Assembly (NCBI GenBank): GCA_964017045.1
Contig: OZ024794.1
Span: 25,539,340-25,603,339 of the forward strand
DNA length: 64,000 nucleotides
Direction: 5' to 3'
Origin: Omphiscola glabra
Lineage: Eukaryota; Mollusca; Gastropoda; Lymnaeidae
Positions 1-14,300 of this stretch are shown one piece after another. The number at the start of each line of letters is the position of its first letter. Position 1 is the stretch's first letter. Made by a program: the position numbers and the translations under genes. The notes beneath the pieces are model-generated. The model was given only the letters and a program-made list of their open reading frames with translations. It ran no database searches and was not told the DNA's origin.

Positions 1-664
1 GTGCAGCCATCATTCCAGCACCTGGAGTAACAATCAAGCCTGAGACAAACAGGGAGGATCACGGGTGGTAGTTTTTATTATCGCAGCTTTTCAAATATTC
101 CACCAAGATCACGGCCAACGTAAAGATGAAATTGAAGAAGAGGTGAAAAAAAATTCTTTATAAAAAAAAAAAAAAGAAGAAAGAAGAAAAAAGAAAAACA
201 GTTTGAAACAGTTGCCTTTGTCCTGGTTCAGTTTTTTCTTCCTTGGCACATCTTTGTACACAGCTTGCGTTCTGTGCTAGTCCCCATAGGTCTGCACCAC
301 AACGTGAGGATCATGAGGGCCAGAAGTCGGATTGGTACAGGAGGCGTAAACCGAGTTAACGATCTGTCGTTGCAGTTCGCTCCAAAAACATTCAGTGTTC
401 GTACAAGAGAGGATCTCTTGTTGATCCAGCGTCCACATGTGTTGGTTAGTTTCTGACCTGAATACGCTACCACTGAAACTAAATTCTTTCAAGTTACACC
501 AACACCGTTATGTGTGCGTAAAGTTATATTCTACTTGGGTTCTGTGAATTCACACGATTGGACTTTTCTTTCCCCTTCAGAATTCGGTTAGGGAAGTCAG
601 GCTATGTGTTTTTGATTGTTTTTATTTTTTTTCTATTGGGTCCTGTGAAGTTTCGACAATTATT
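1..664 (+). other. 5' flank and probable 5' UTR of the neuralized gene
   Basis: No coding exon is recognised here. The short frames in this stretch have no family resemblance. The sequence before the start codon at 665 has an A at -3 and a G at +4, a good initiation context. Whether a further non-coding exon lies here cannot be seen. Confidence 0.4.
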
Positions 665-1865
665 ATGGGAATATTCGACGACATGGAAAATTTCATTATT
701 GACCACTTTTCCGTGACCAAGCGACACAATGTCCAACAGACCATCGAAATCACCAACAGTGTTGGTCAGCAGAGGTCTCGGGCAGAACAGAACAGCTCGG
801 AGCTTCTGTCAAGGTCCGGCCCAGGAAACCACAGATCTCAGCAGGTTGTGTCTCTGACCCAGGGTCAGGTCGGCAGCGATCCGTTCATTTCAAGGTCTCA
901 GCTCCTCAACCCATCCACCGATCAATTGGCAGGCAGACTGGACAATACGAGAAATGAGGGAGGGTCGACACCATCGGATATCCCCGAGTTGCCGAGATCC
1001 CCACCGGTGGACCGGGCGGTGGTCCCATCGTCTCCATTCAGAGAAAGGGTATCGTGGAGCGACCGTGCAACCACGCCGGTGGGTTTCTCAGACTTGCACC
1101 GAAGTCCCCAGCTGGAGCACATCGGGTTGTCGTCTCCGTACAGGAGTCGTCAAAGAGCTTCTTGGATCGAGCAATCCAACTTGTCCGGTAGCTCAACGGA
1201 ACAAAAAAGATCATTTTCTTTCGAGCACGTGTCCAGTTCCCCAGGTATGAGGCGTGCTCACAGGACACTGAGTGCCTCAGAACACCAGAGAACTCCGCAG
1301 TCTGAACACATGCCATTAAATTCACCGTTCAGAACGGAAAGGACCACCCCACAGTCGGAAAATTTGCCCCCTAATTCCCCGTTCAGAACAGAGCGTCAGC
1401 GGGCTACGCCTCTGTCTGAACAAGTCCCTGCCGGTTCCCCCTTTCGGTGCGAGTGTATGGCCACCCAGATGGACAATGCTAAGAATGCAGCTATTAGTGG
1501 TGAGATACAGTGTTTGAAACAGCCCACCCAGTCTCCGAAGGCAGCTCACAACCAGCCACAGATCAAACACAGCATCGACATCTCGGTGGCCACCTTCTCC
1601 AAGCCTAAACTAGTTCGTCTGCGCTCAGAGCCATGCTCCACCAGCCTTTCCATGGACTTTCCACCCCGGGGCCACCCCCAAGAGGGGCGCGGTATAAGGC
1701 GGCGACGTGAAGAGCTCAAGAGGTCCCAGTCTTTCGAGGCGAGTTCGCCTACGTGCCAGGAGACCTTGTGGACTGGCATTAATGTGCCCAGTCAGTTGGT
1801 TATCACAAGGCCACAGCTCTCGAGGTCAAGCCTCAATAGAAAACACCTGTCTCTACATCTTGAAG
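665..1865 (+). CDS. neurl1: neuralized exon 1: disordered N-terminal region
   Basis: This exon encodes residues 1-400 plus the first base of codon 401. The donor is AAG|GTATTA. The peptide is rich in Ser, Pro, Arg and Gln, with no folded domain recognised. Five related short motifs recur: PSSPFR (121), LSSPYR (155), LNSPFR (218), PNSPFR (236) and AGSPFR (256), the last three inside repeats with TPQSE or TPLSE upstream. RLRSEP and KRSQSF resemble phospho-dependent 14-3-3 or basophilic-kinase sites. The frame stays open over 1.2 kb and its end phase matches the acceptor of exon 2, which supports membership in this gene. Confidence 0.82.
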
Positions 1866-4800
1866 GTATTAATTATTTTAGTTGTTGTATGATCTGATTT
1901 CATTTATATTTAAAAAAGTTATTGCAGCAGTTATCAATGATGAGGTTCCCAGAGCATGTCGTTGAAAGTGTTCATATAAAAAGTTTGAGAAGCCCAATTC
2001 GATCAACTAATCAGCTATTGATTTTTAATGTTTTCTAAATTTTTCCTGTTTTTGAACATTACTTTAAAAAAATATCAGTCATACCACAAACTTCTCAGCA
2101 GTCATTTTAGTTTGTGAATATAAATGTAGAACCAGAAAATGGTAGCTTGGAGGAGGTCGCACTGAGTGGCGACTTTTGAATGTTCGATACCACAGTTCTC
2201 CTTGAAAATGTCTTCTGGTCACAGGCGTCTCGAAATGTTCCAACACTGCCCAGATGTCTTGGATCACGACACAGGGCCGTGGTTGTGCAGTCTTGACTTG
2301 AGAAATTACGTAACTTTTAGTGGCTTAATTCCTCTAACACCTTAGTTCATTATCACGTAGGAAATTTCTTCGATACAAAACGTCAATTTTCCAGTCTTTA
2401 GAAGAAAAAAAATATAGACACATGTATTATTTTCTTTATATAACACCAGACAGGGCTAAGGATCGAGTTTATGGCGTTAGTTATTGGCAACGATTACAAA
2501 ACACAAGCCGGGTGTAACTTACATCATGACATTTTTATACTGCGTTGTTTTACCCATATTTTACACCTTTCGATTGACTTAGCTTCAGTCGAACCGTCTT
2601 CCCATTAAGCTGCGCATTGAGCTCAGTATTGTCGCGTCTAGGATACGTCCACCTCCGTTACGGCCTGTAGAAACAGAGAAAAAACAACACAGACGTTGAA
2701 CTCTGGTGGTGACCGAATGTATTTAGTTAAGTATCTCGTACGGTCGTGACAGTGTGAGGTTGAGAAGTACACGCCAGAGACGCTCGCTGCGTTTATTCAT
2801 GTTTAAAGCAGAAAACATGGCCGCGTGTTTCACGGGCACTAAGCCTTTTTAAAAACAATTATCTCAAAATTGTGTTCTGTTCACAACAAAATCCACCTTT
2901 TAATGGGAGAATATAAATAGTTTGGGTAGTGCTTTTGCAGACATAAATATATTGCTATCTACCGTACCCTTTTATACATGGTCGAAGGTTATGTAGATGT
3001 GTTGTTTAACATACGTGTAACCCAAGCTATTGGCCCTAGGTGCTTAGATCCTATCGCTCTATTTGCATTCGACAATGACTGGTAATGTTTGGTCGTCTCA
3101 TCCAAGAGATGCGCGCTTAATTACCTTAACAAATATTGTGTACGTCTGTACTTAAGAAGTAAAAGCCCCAACAAGCTCTCCGAAGAAACCAACATCCCTC
3201 GTCCCACCTGGCATAGTTGTGTACCGTACAGGCGTAGTACACACACTACTCGCCCTTTATCAGCCCCCCTCCCCTACCCCAACGTATTTGACGTACTCGG
3301 CAGACGCGAGTTTATGCCAGTCCGATCTGGCTTATCGCCTGTTTCCTCGTGGATAAATAAGCCCCAAAAAAACTTTTGTAAACGGTCTTTCTCTTGTGCC
3401 GTGGACGGCCGGAGTAAGCAAATCAGGAATAGAGATAACGTCATGGCCTCGTGTAAGATGGACCCGAACGAGGGGATGTGTTGGGTGTGGGGTTGACCAG
3501 AATGCGCCACACTGGCTTGTGATTATTACAATCTGTTGTTCTGGGCGTAGAATAAGAGCTCGGGTGGTGATTGGCCTTTTCACGGCGCATATGTTAATTT
3601 CAACAAATTGTGTGTCGGTAAGTATCATATGAAGTAATAGGGATACCCAAAGTGTGGCCCCTGCAGTTCTTGCCCTCTGTATGTATATATGTGTATTTAA
3701 ATGGGGCCTTCGTGAGATATAAAAATAAAAATATATATTTCACGTTTTAAATGAAAAAAATTAAAACTAACACTCTACTCCCTCCTTTACCCCTAGACAC
3801 AATATAAAATAGCAATAATCCTGCCCCAGGCTCAATAAAGTGGCAATACTCCTCCAATAGGCGCAATAAAAGGACAATACACCGTCGCAAAGAATCATTG
3901 GATGTGCATGTCATGTTATTATTAAGTATTAATAGTACCGCTTCTTTATCGGCCCTATTTACGAAATCTTGTATTCTTTAATCCATTCAATTCCAGTATG
4001 CACGCGACTGCTAACCTTAAGTTGTCTATATCGTACACATTCCGAAGAATATCCGAGGACGCCACTGTTGCCATTTGCTAAATTTAGCTACTAGTTGTGT
4101 CCCGTTGGGTGGATATCGAGCGTTGAGCGGATGTGGACCGTCGGGAGGATGGGACCGCTGATAGGATTTTGACCGTTGAGAGGATGTTGATCGATGATAG
4201 GATGTGGACCGTTGAGAGGATGTGGAGCACTGGTCGTGAGTTTTCGACAGCCTAGAGGGAAACAGGGAACGGGGGCGGGTATAACTATTCCAGCCAGTAG
4301 AAGTTCTACGGTGGTGCTGTCAAACCATTATCTCTACGTTGGCCACAATTTATTTTCTGCGAACCCGAGGGCCGCAAATGACATCTCAAAAGAAATACAT
4401 AAATATTTTTTGCCACGCATTTTATGTTGGTTTATTATCAAAAATTCTTTCAAGAATCGTTCCTACTGTCTCTCATAATTACTCACTGACTGAAATGCAC
4501 TAATTACAAACAAACAAAGTATGCATCCTGCTTTCTACTCATTGAACGTCTCATACACCGATATCTGAATACCAGGTATTTGTCCCCAACGTCGCAACAA
4601 TACAGGATGGACACACGCTCTCCCATACCTGGCTAGACCACCTGTTGAAAGAAAATGGTGCCATAAAGGGATCACACTGCTCACCATATTCATTCAAGTG
4701 TGACACCTTTAGTACGTACCCCAGCTCCCATCTCGATTACTCTACCCGAAGGCACTCCTTACATATTATCTTCCCACAACTTGCAGTAGTAAGGTCGCGT

Positions 4801-7800
4801 CGCTCACCTACCTATTTCATCTAGCTTGTTCCACGTGGTGAGGCATGTACATTTTTACAATGACCATATAGCTACACACCAAGTTACTGTTGTTTACTAA
4901 AGACGTTAGTAATTATACCCGATACCCGCGACACCCCCCCCTCCCACACCTTGTACAAGCAACAGAAAAAAGGAGAATATAGCATGCAATTTTATGTCAC
5001 CAAGGTTTCCAAATGGTTGCTCTGCTCATATGCCAAACATAAATTACTGCTTCCTCTAAAACCATCTCACTCTTTAGCTTTTGTGGCCTCCCCCTTTTCC
5101 ACGTCACAACTTCTTCTGTGCTCTCACGTGATTTCCCAACAATATGAAATCAATAAATGTCGTTTGAACATGTTTTGCCCTACAGTGTTTAATTTTTTTT
5201 ACACAAATCATTAAAAAAAAATGTCTCAAGCTGAGGCGGGGCATTTCAAAATCAGCCCGTGGGCCGCATGTGGCCCGCGGGCCGCGGATTGGACAACACT
5301 GCCCTAGGGATTGAGTGGAGGATGTGGTTTGAAAAAAATAATTGGCTTTGATATCTGTCTGATGTCCCTGTGGGTGATGTAGTGGATGAAATCTGAGCTA
5401 AAGATGTCAAGATGAACACGATCACCACTCAAATACGGATAGCTGGGTCGAAGAAACTAGAAATTAAAAGCATATTGCATCGGACTGACATTGATTTTTT
5501 CTTCTATATGGGATCAAACACAATGTCGACTGTTGCTGCACCTTAACCGAAAAATCCATACATGTAGACTTTAACTACTTCAACTCTCTCTGAGGAAAGC
5601 TGGAACCTGGTCGTAATTGTAAACAGGTTGATGTAGGGAAAGGAAAGTGAAAAGCTTTGGGCTGGGGGGAGATTGTGTGTTTTAACAAGTATTTGAAAAG
5701 CCACGCTTGAATTCGCGTCTCCAACCAAGCACACCTTATGTTTAAACCAGGTTGTAACACCTACACCCAACAATACTAAAAAAAAATAGGTAAGGATGAC
5801 GTAAACTGGCACCACCCTGACCTCAGTTTTTAACATTGGTTTTGGTGAGGAGGCACCTCCATCTGTGCAGGAAGGGAGGAAGAAAAAAAGCCAACATGGT
5901 TTCAGCGACATGGCGCTCATCAGCCTACTGCTATGTCGTTAGATAGCACATGCTAAATACAAACATGCCGGTGTCATTGTCTCCCCCCCCCCTACTTGAT
6001 CTTATGCTGTCGTTTGAAAAGGTGCATTTCGTCTTTACCAACATAAGCTGGGACATTTTGTTTGGAGATAAACCCTTATATGACATGTAGACTGCAGTGA
6101 AATGGACATCACATCTACCCAATCACCACGAGACTAGGTATTCCTGAAGCGAAACCGATATGGTCCGTTAATCTTCTTCCGGAGACAAAAATGGCTGTCA
6201 ATAACGGAGTTAGAAATGAAAGCAGTATATCATTAAAGCCTTTTAGAGTTGCGAGATTTTTTTGTTCTACTAATAACGAAAACGTTGCTGATTATGTTAT
6301 TATACAAAATTATCCTCCACCACCGCACTTCACGTCCACAAAATAAAAAAAAATATATACAAAGAATGAGTTAAATGAATCGTACTGTTGTTATAGCCCA
6401 GACCCGCGTGTAGACATCGATGACCTCAGTTTTGATTCAAAGCGGAGTTGTATCGTAAATCTATCCCTCCTTTGTTTTTTATGACTGTCAACATAAATTA
6501 ACTTGTCCTTGTGTTGGCGGGACGTCGTACATCCACCTCGTTTTGGCGGGCCGTCGTACATCCACCTTGTGTTGGCGGGCCGTCGTACATCCACCCTGTG
6601 TTGACGGGCCTTCGTACATCCACCTCGTTTTGGCGGGCCGTCGTACATACACGGCTTCCCTTGAACTTATAAGAAGGTTCTAAATGGAGATGGCAAATGT
6701 CTCGCTTACCCTTCTGGACTAAATGTTCGACTATAGCAGGGGTCACCAAACGTTTTTAACGGCGGGCCGAATAACGGGGAAAAATGACTAGCGGGGCCGG
6801 ATAATCATTATGTACAATACTTGCAAGCCAGAACGAAAGTTCTGGGAAAATCATGGGTGAACGGCGTGCAATGCAAAAAAAGCAAAGACAATCAACATAT
6901 TTATTTACTAAAAAAAAGTTAGCAAAGAAGGCGACGTTAGCAACCTTTTCATAAAAGCAACAACATCAGTTTCCTTGGTAGGTCATTTTAAATGATGTCG
7001 TCACATGTTAATAAATTCTTATTTAAATACATCTTGTTTTATGCTGATCTGAGTTCGAGTTCGAACCACGTTAAATTTCACCAGTAACTTTATTTTTACC
7101 AGTGTTAGACTGGCATAATGTGATCTTTAGGTCCATTCAATATAAATTAATATCAATAGCAAATACACTCAACATAAATTAATATCTATAGCAAATACAC
7201 TCAACATAAATTAATATCTATAGCAAATACACTCAACATAAATTAATATCCATAGCAAATACACTCAACATAAATTAATATCTATAGCAAATACACTCAA
7301 CATAAATTAATATCTATAGCAAATACACTCAACATAAATTAATATCTATAGCAAATACACTCAACATAAATTAATATCTATAGCAAATACACTCAACATA
7401 AATTAATATATATAGCAAAGACACTCAACATAAATTAATATCTATAGCAAATACACTCAACATAAATTAATATCTATAGCAAATACACTCAACATAAATT
7501 AATATCTATAGCAAATACACTCAACATAAATTAATATCTATAGCAAATACACTCAACATAAATTAATACCTATAGCAAATACACTCAACATAAATTAATA
7601 TCTATAGCAAATACACTCAACATAAATTAATACCTATAGCAAATACACTCAACATAAATTAATACCTATAGCAAATACACTCAACATAAATTAATATCTA
7701 TAGCAAATACACTCAACATAAATTAATACCTATAGCAAATACACTCAACATAAATTAATACCTATAGCAAATACACTCAACATAAATTAATATCTATAGC

Positions 7801-10800
7801 AAATACACTCAACATAAATTAATATCCATAGCAAATACACTCAACATAAATTAATATCTATAGCAAATACACTCAACATAAATTAATATCTATAGCAAAT
7901 ACACTCAACATAAATTAATATCCATAGCAAATACACTCAACATAAATTAATATCTATAGCAAATACACTCAACATAAATTAATATCTATAGCAAATACAC
8001 TCAACATAAATTAATATCTATAGCAAATACACTCAACATAAATTAATATCTATAGCAAATACACTCAACATAAATTAATATCTATAGCAAATACACTCAA
8101 CATAAATTAATATCTATAGCAAATACACTCAACATAAATTAATATCTATAGCAAATACACTCAACATAAATTAATATCTATAGCAAATACACTCAACATA
8201 AATTAATATCTATAGCAAATACACTCAACATAAATTAATATCCATAGCAAATACACTCAACATAAATTAATATCTATAGCAAATACACTCAACATAAATT
8301 AATATCCATAGCAAATACACTCAACATAAATTAATATCCATAGCAAATACACTCAACATAAATTAATATCTATAGCAAATACACTCAACATAAATTAATA
8401 TCCATAGCAAATACACTCAACATAAATTAATATCTATAGCAAATACACTCAACATAAATTAATATCTATAGCAAATACACGTCTACAAAACAATGTGACC
8501 ACAGTTTTATATTAACGTCGGTCATCTACTTTTAGTTTTTCTAACTTTTTTGGCGCCAGTTTAACTCGATCCCACTGGACCAGCGGTTCTCAGCGGCCCT
8601 TTCCCAGGGATCGCCTAAGACCACCTGAAAACACGTATGCTCTATAGTAATGAGGTATGACCGAAAATAATTTTGTGGCCGGGGGTCGCCACAACACGAT
8701 GAACTTTATTAAAAGGTCGCGGCCATAGGAAGGCTGAGAACCACTGCACTAGACACTGCGATGCGAGTAGTTATTGTATTCATTTTACATAATGTATGTT
8801 TATTTATTTACTATTGAGATACCGTATTGTACGATTTTGAGACGATATTGAACGATTTTCGGAGTTTGAGGGTAAACAGGTCTGTAATAAACAAGAAAAT
8901 CTAGATACAATAATTAAAAATTGTTAATTTAAGACGCATAGACGCCAGAAGGTCTCCGCACGTGTGAAGATCTCCTAGTATTCTAAACATAATATTGAAA
9001 TTTAAATTGTATCGCAAAGTCTCGTGTTCCATACGTTTTATCAAGCAAGTTCAATTATCGTCGGTGGGCCGGATGAACTGGCCTCGCGGGCCGGATCCGG
9101 CCCGCGGGCCGTAGTTTTGTGACCCCTGGACTATAGAAACGCCCCCCCCCCCCCCCCAAGTAGAATATAAATAAGATAGTCGTACCCATGATCTACGAGA
9201 CTTATCAGTTTTTCCATCTGTGTGTGTGTGTGTGTGTGTGTATTTATATGTTTTCTCTTCTCTTATTATGTGTTCACGTGCTGTCTAGTTAATATTGTTT
9301 TTATTTCTATATATTTGATTCTTTACTATTGCATCATAGTTGTCACTTGTAATTAGCACTAGTTGGGGGTACCGTTCTCTCTTTAGGATACTTAATCAAC
9401 GGTACCGTCCTTTTGTTATGCACTGGCTGTTGGCGAGGCGTGTTGAAACAACATTAAGCTTGTACAACTCATTGCCTCATTGCGGTACTTATCGATACAT
9501 TCTCAGGTTCTGAATTGAAGCATGTACATACGCTTTTATATAATATGCATGGACACAATTTTAAGGTTCGGTGCTAGGAGTATGTATAAAAGTGATAAAA
9601 AGTAGGGTTAAAAAAAGATGTTCTATTAATCGTATAAGCATCATCTTTCGTCGGTCGTCTGGAGTGCATACAAGTAGATGCGTTAGGTAGTATGTATTTG
9701 TTACGTTTCGGGATGGTTGCGGCGGGGGGGGGGGGGGGCACGACATCATTTGGTTTGAGGGGTGGGGAAGGCTGGCAAGGTAGGTGGATTATAGGAAAGC
9801 TTGTCAACACAAGGAACCGCGGTAGTTTGACGTTGACAAAGATGAGAAGGGCATTGTCTAAAAATAGATTACAACATGACGTGCTGGGATATCCTGTTGT
9901 TTACTGTCGTGATTTCTTAGTCTCAACTTGTCATACTGTGAGGAAATTGTTACGAGCAACCTATATTCCGTATAAAAAATAATTCTGCCATAGGTTTTCT
10001 TTTATTAGTACTTGACCAGAGCTCTCGACCCCAGTATTGCACAGTTTCTGGTCTATAGGGGTATGTACTATGTACAATGCCCCCATTAATAGTTATAACA
10101 GTTACTATGTGCAGCAGAGGCGGAGTGACGATACACAAGAACTATACTATATTAGCTCTCCTATCGGGCTTGAGATGGAGACTCGAAGTTGTATGGAAAG
10201 TTTACTTTAAACATGTAGATGAGCACACTAATACACTTGTACGATATCCGCACGTAACATATCTTAGGTATTCGAATTCGACATTTTTCCCTTTTGCTGG
10301 TCATGGATTATATAAAAGGCAGCGTTTTCACGTTCTCTATATCTAAACTTGATAAAGCAAGATTCTTCAGAAGTACATGTATATAAAAAAAACTGGAGCG
10401 TTGCCAGTGCAACCATGTAGAATACTATCTGCTGCCACTTCTTGTACAGCCTCCCCCCCCCCCCCCCCCCCAAAAAAAAAAAAAAACCACCAACAAACAA
10501 ACAAAAAACACACCGTTTAACCAAATATTAAAGTATGAAAGGACAACACAGTAGGCAGATTAATGTTCGGCAATTTAGCTTAAGTAGTGCACGGGTAAAC
10601 TAACGTGTAAACAAATAAAACGCAATTTTTAAAAAGTACAAACACAATTTGTCCGGCTCGTCGATATTTCACCCCCGTTTCAGTGGTGCCCACTTTACAT
10701 AACGTCTCTTGGCACGCCCTCGGTACGCCTTTATTTCACCCCAGTTTCAGTGGCGTCTCTTGGCACACCCTCGGTACGCCTCTGCGGGGAAGCGTAAAGT

Positions 10801-11300
10801 AGGTCCAATTTATTGTCGATGCACTTCATAATTCAAATCATTCTAGCACGACCGTTTCCTTAACTTGTGTGGTCTTATCAAAAGGTTGTTCCCAGTAAGC
10901 GATCGCTAATGTGGGTAACAATGTAAGTTTTAGTTTCCCCTATGCACATAAAAACAGCCGAAGGGATAAATAAGAAAGGAAAGTGTGCGTGCCAAACGTG
11001 TGAAAAAGAAAGTGATTTTCTTTATGGGTGGTCGAAACCATTTTGTGTGGTCTTTCTTGACTTTCACTTTCAAAAAAAAAATTATAGGTGAATGGTCATA
11101 TTATACTTACACGCACAAACAAACATACTGATGTCCTTGTATAAATTAGACAGAAACATTAGAACTTACTTACAGAGATATTACGGATTCGCACAAACTT
11201 GTTCCCTTCGTTGATCGAAATCTAACACGCCCCATTTTAATGCAATCGACTTTGTTCACATTGCAATAAAAAGCAAACATATAAACGTCCTATAAATATG

Positions 11301-11373
<73 letters not shown>

Positions 11374-14300
11374 TAATCTATTGTAATTTATTTCTTTGCC
11401 ATCAATTAGAAACATGCATTGATGGGAAGAGTTTTGTGGCAAAAGTAAACTTTGAAAGTGAGCAAACCTACGAATTAATCCTTACATCCACAGAAAACTT
11501 GGTCTTTTTTAGATGTATGATACTGTTCTCAAAACTGCCTTCGTTTGTGCGATATTATTTTGTTTTGTTGCGTAAACATTTTATTTGTGTGATACTGTTT
11601 GTCTAAAACCGCGCCTCTAACTCTGCACCTGTCTCCCCAGGCGTGACAGGAGATTTAGGCTCAACCCGAGGGGACGCACTGCTCCAGTTCCACGACACCC
11701 ATGGGGACAACATTGAGCTGCTCAACAACAAGACACGGGCGCGCCGCTACGAGAGCTTCTGCAAAGGAATCTGCTTCAGCAACCGGCCGATAGCTATTTG
11801 TGAACGGGTAAGTCGGGTGTGCAGACAGGTATGACTTATATCAGCGAGAATGGGATCGAAAGGGTGGGATGTGATCCAGAAGCTGGAACGGGACTTAGAG
11901 AGTGGAAAGGGGCCTAGAGCAGGCCTGCACAACATACGGCCCGCGGGCCACATGCGGACCGCCAGCTCGCACTTTGCGGCCCGCGAAGGAATGAAATATT
12001 CTTTATTCTTATTATGTTCTCAAAAGCATCTTCTCCTGTCCTATTTTCTTTTGGCCCGCACATGTCCTGTTCTATTATCTTACCCCGCACACGTTTTTCA
12101 TGTAGTATTATGGCCAGCCTTACATTTTGAGTTGTGCAGGACTGGCCTAGAGGATTGCATTAGGCCCAGAAGCTAGCGGTAGCGGGGCTACTGGACACAT
12201 ACACGTATTTTTAAATTAATCTCTTCTCATATATATACATTTTGCTTATTTTGCGTCCTGCTACCTCTTCGAAACCGGCCCTCCCGAAAATCTAAAATAG
12301 TAGTGATTGGAATAAAAATGCGTATTGCGTGACGGTTGAACTCTGGTATGTAGGTTGATTTTCTTCTTTAGGAGGGAGGCGACTATTACATTAATTAAAG
12401 AGCCACGGGTATTTTGTAGGACTGTCTGTAGGATTATTGTTTAAAGGCCGGCAGGTAGGGTGTAGGACTGTCTGTAGGATTATTGTTTAAAGGCCGGAAT
12501 ATATTATAGAATATAATGAGAATTAAACTCTTTTTTTTTTGTAACACTTGGACACATTATTGTTTAATTTCCCCCGGTCCTTTTTTGAGTCCCTTAAATA
12601 TGTTTAGACAATCTCCTATTTAAGACCGCCTGGCACACATTATACCCCCCTTTTTTTTCTTTGCCCCCCCCCCCCCCCCGGATTTTATGTCATTTTTGTA
12701 TTCGGCCCTGGAGGTAAGGTGATGTACAAAGTTTAAGCCACCAATTCACGAGTTAGACATATGCCTCAGGCCCTGATGCTGCGATTAGTCTATTTCTTTT
12801 ATATATATATATATTATATATATATGTTACGGCCAAAGCCCGAAATCGGCCAAATCGGGAACTGGCCGGCCAAATCGCGAACTGGCCAATATCGCATCAT
12901 ATTGACCGGCCAATGTCCGATATTTTCTAGATTTTGGGATTTGGCCAGCCAGTTTGCGAAATGGCTGGGGGCGATCGGCCAAAGTCGGAAGAAAATGTTC
13001 ATGAACGATTTTGGGTGTTTGTATACTGTAATGATAATCATATTATATTGATTATTAATTATACTAAATTGCCAAAAAGTCAAATTAGTTTATTAAAGTA
13101 AATGACCAATCTCTATCAACACTTGTTACAACAAGATGAACTTTTATGACATTTCGAATTACACAACAGTTCGTTATTTTTACATTTGCAGAGATTCGTT
13201 GAGCACTTGGTAGTACAATTGCATCGAGTGTAGCATACACACCGGCCATTTCCAGTACATCGGACATTGGCCACACGCCTCGGCCAAAGTGCGAAATGGC
13301 CGGCCAATTCGCGAACTGGCCGAACTTCGGGCTTTGGCCGTAACATATACATACACGACAATCTCATGGTTGCGGTAATAAATGTCTCTAGTCAGACCAA
13401 CGAATCGCAAACATCTTTTTATTTCAACCTCAATCAGAATCTGTTGCCGTCAAAAATAAGAATCTTAATTTCGAAATTCGACGACAAATTGTGGATACAA
13501 ATATATAGGTCGTAATGCAGTGCTGGGTGGCCGAGTGGTCTAAACTGAGCAAATCTCAAGTTGATGGTCTGGAGTTCAATCCCCACCAAAGCCCAGTCAA
13601 GCAAACACACCACCAGCAGCCCGGGTGGATATGACTCGCTAACCTTGGACGGCAACTCATCTAAGAGAAGGAAACTCTGAATTCAAACCTGGAGATGGAG
13701 TCCCGATAGGCGGATAACATTGATACAATGAAACATTCCGGCAACTCCCGGGTGGATGGGACTCGCTAACCGTGGACGACAACTCATCTAAGAGAAGGCA
13801 GCTCTGAATTCAAACCCAGGAGATGGGGAGATGGAGTTCACATGCGCCTAACTGGCAGCAGTGATGCCTCTCGAACATCGAACCTTGTAACGCGCTTCGA
13901 GCCTTTGGGGATGAAGCGTGATTTCTCAAATAAACTTCATTATTATTATATTCTGGACGTTTCAACGCTATTTTCTCTGATGTTAAATGTATGTTTATTA
14001 CTCTGACTCTGGATAAAAGGTTCGAATCCTCAATCACCACTAACGCTATTTTATGACTGATCTATTGGCTATTTGCGAACGGGCTAGTCAGATGTGTCGA
14101 TGGATTGACTTAAATCAGCTAGAATGGCATCTAGAGGGTGGGATGGTACCCAGAAGTAGTAACGGGACTCTAGAGAGTGGAATGGGACCTAGCTGGAAAT
14201 TGTAATGGGACCTAGACATTGGATTTGGCCCCAGGAGCTAGTGTGAGATCTGGTGGGTTGAACAGAATAGTTAAAAAGGGACACCCACAAAATTGATCCC

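Larger units (their letters stand above)
1866..6514. other. neuralized intron 1, 5' part
   Basis: No gene is recognised in these 4.6 kb. The longest frame (3089-3496) shows no known domain. The stretch holds a degenerate minisatellite near 4105-4225 and the 3' end of a hAT-like element near 5240-5302. The rest is AT-rich and looks unique. Confidence 0.5.
6737..9128. mobile_element. hAT-superfamily element with perfect target duplication and internal minisatellite
   Basis: The ends are CAGGGGTCAC and GTGACCCCTG, perfect inverted 10-mers. The flanks are an exact 8-bp duplication, GACTATAG (6729-6736 and 9129-9136), the length typical of hAT. The outer parts are rich in GGGCCGG/CCGGCCC motifs. 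There is no transposase coding remnant, so it is non-autonomous. A 1344-bp array (7137-8480) and a second, nested hAT element (8581-8746) make up most of its length. Confidence 0.88.

Noticed and set aside
3089..3496. 135-codon frame in neuralized intron 1
   Set aside because: No recognisable domain, composition like the surrounding intron, and no splice context. Random open frame is the simpler view.
13522..13600. A functional tRNA gene
   Set aside because: A and B boxes are present, but there is no foldable acceptor stem and the sequence continues into a SINE body shared with 41880-42263.
14010..14035. tRNA B box (GGTTCGAATCC)
   Set aside because: No A box or cloverleaf can be built upstream. 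Single-motif match only.
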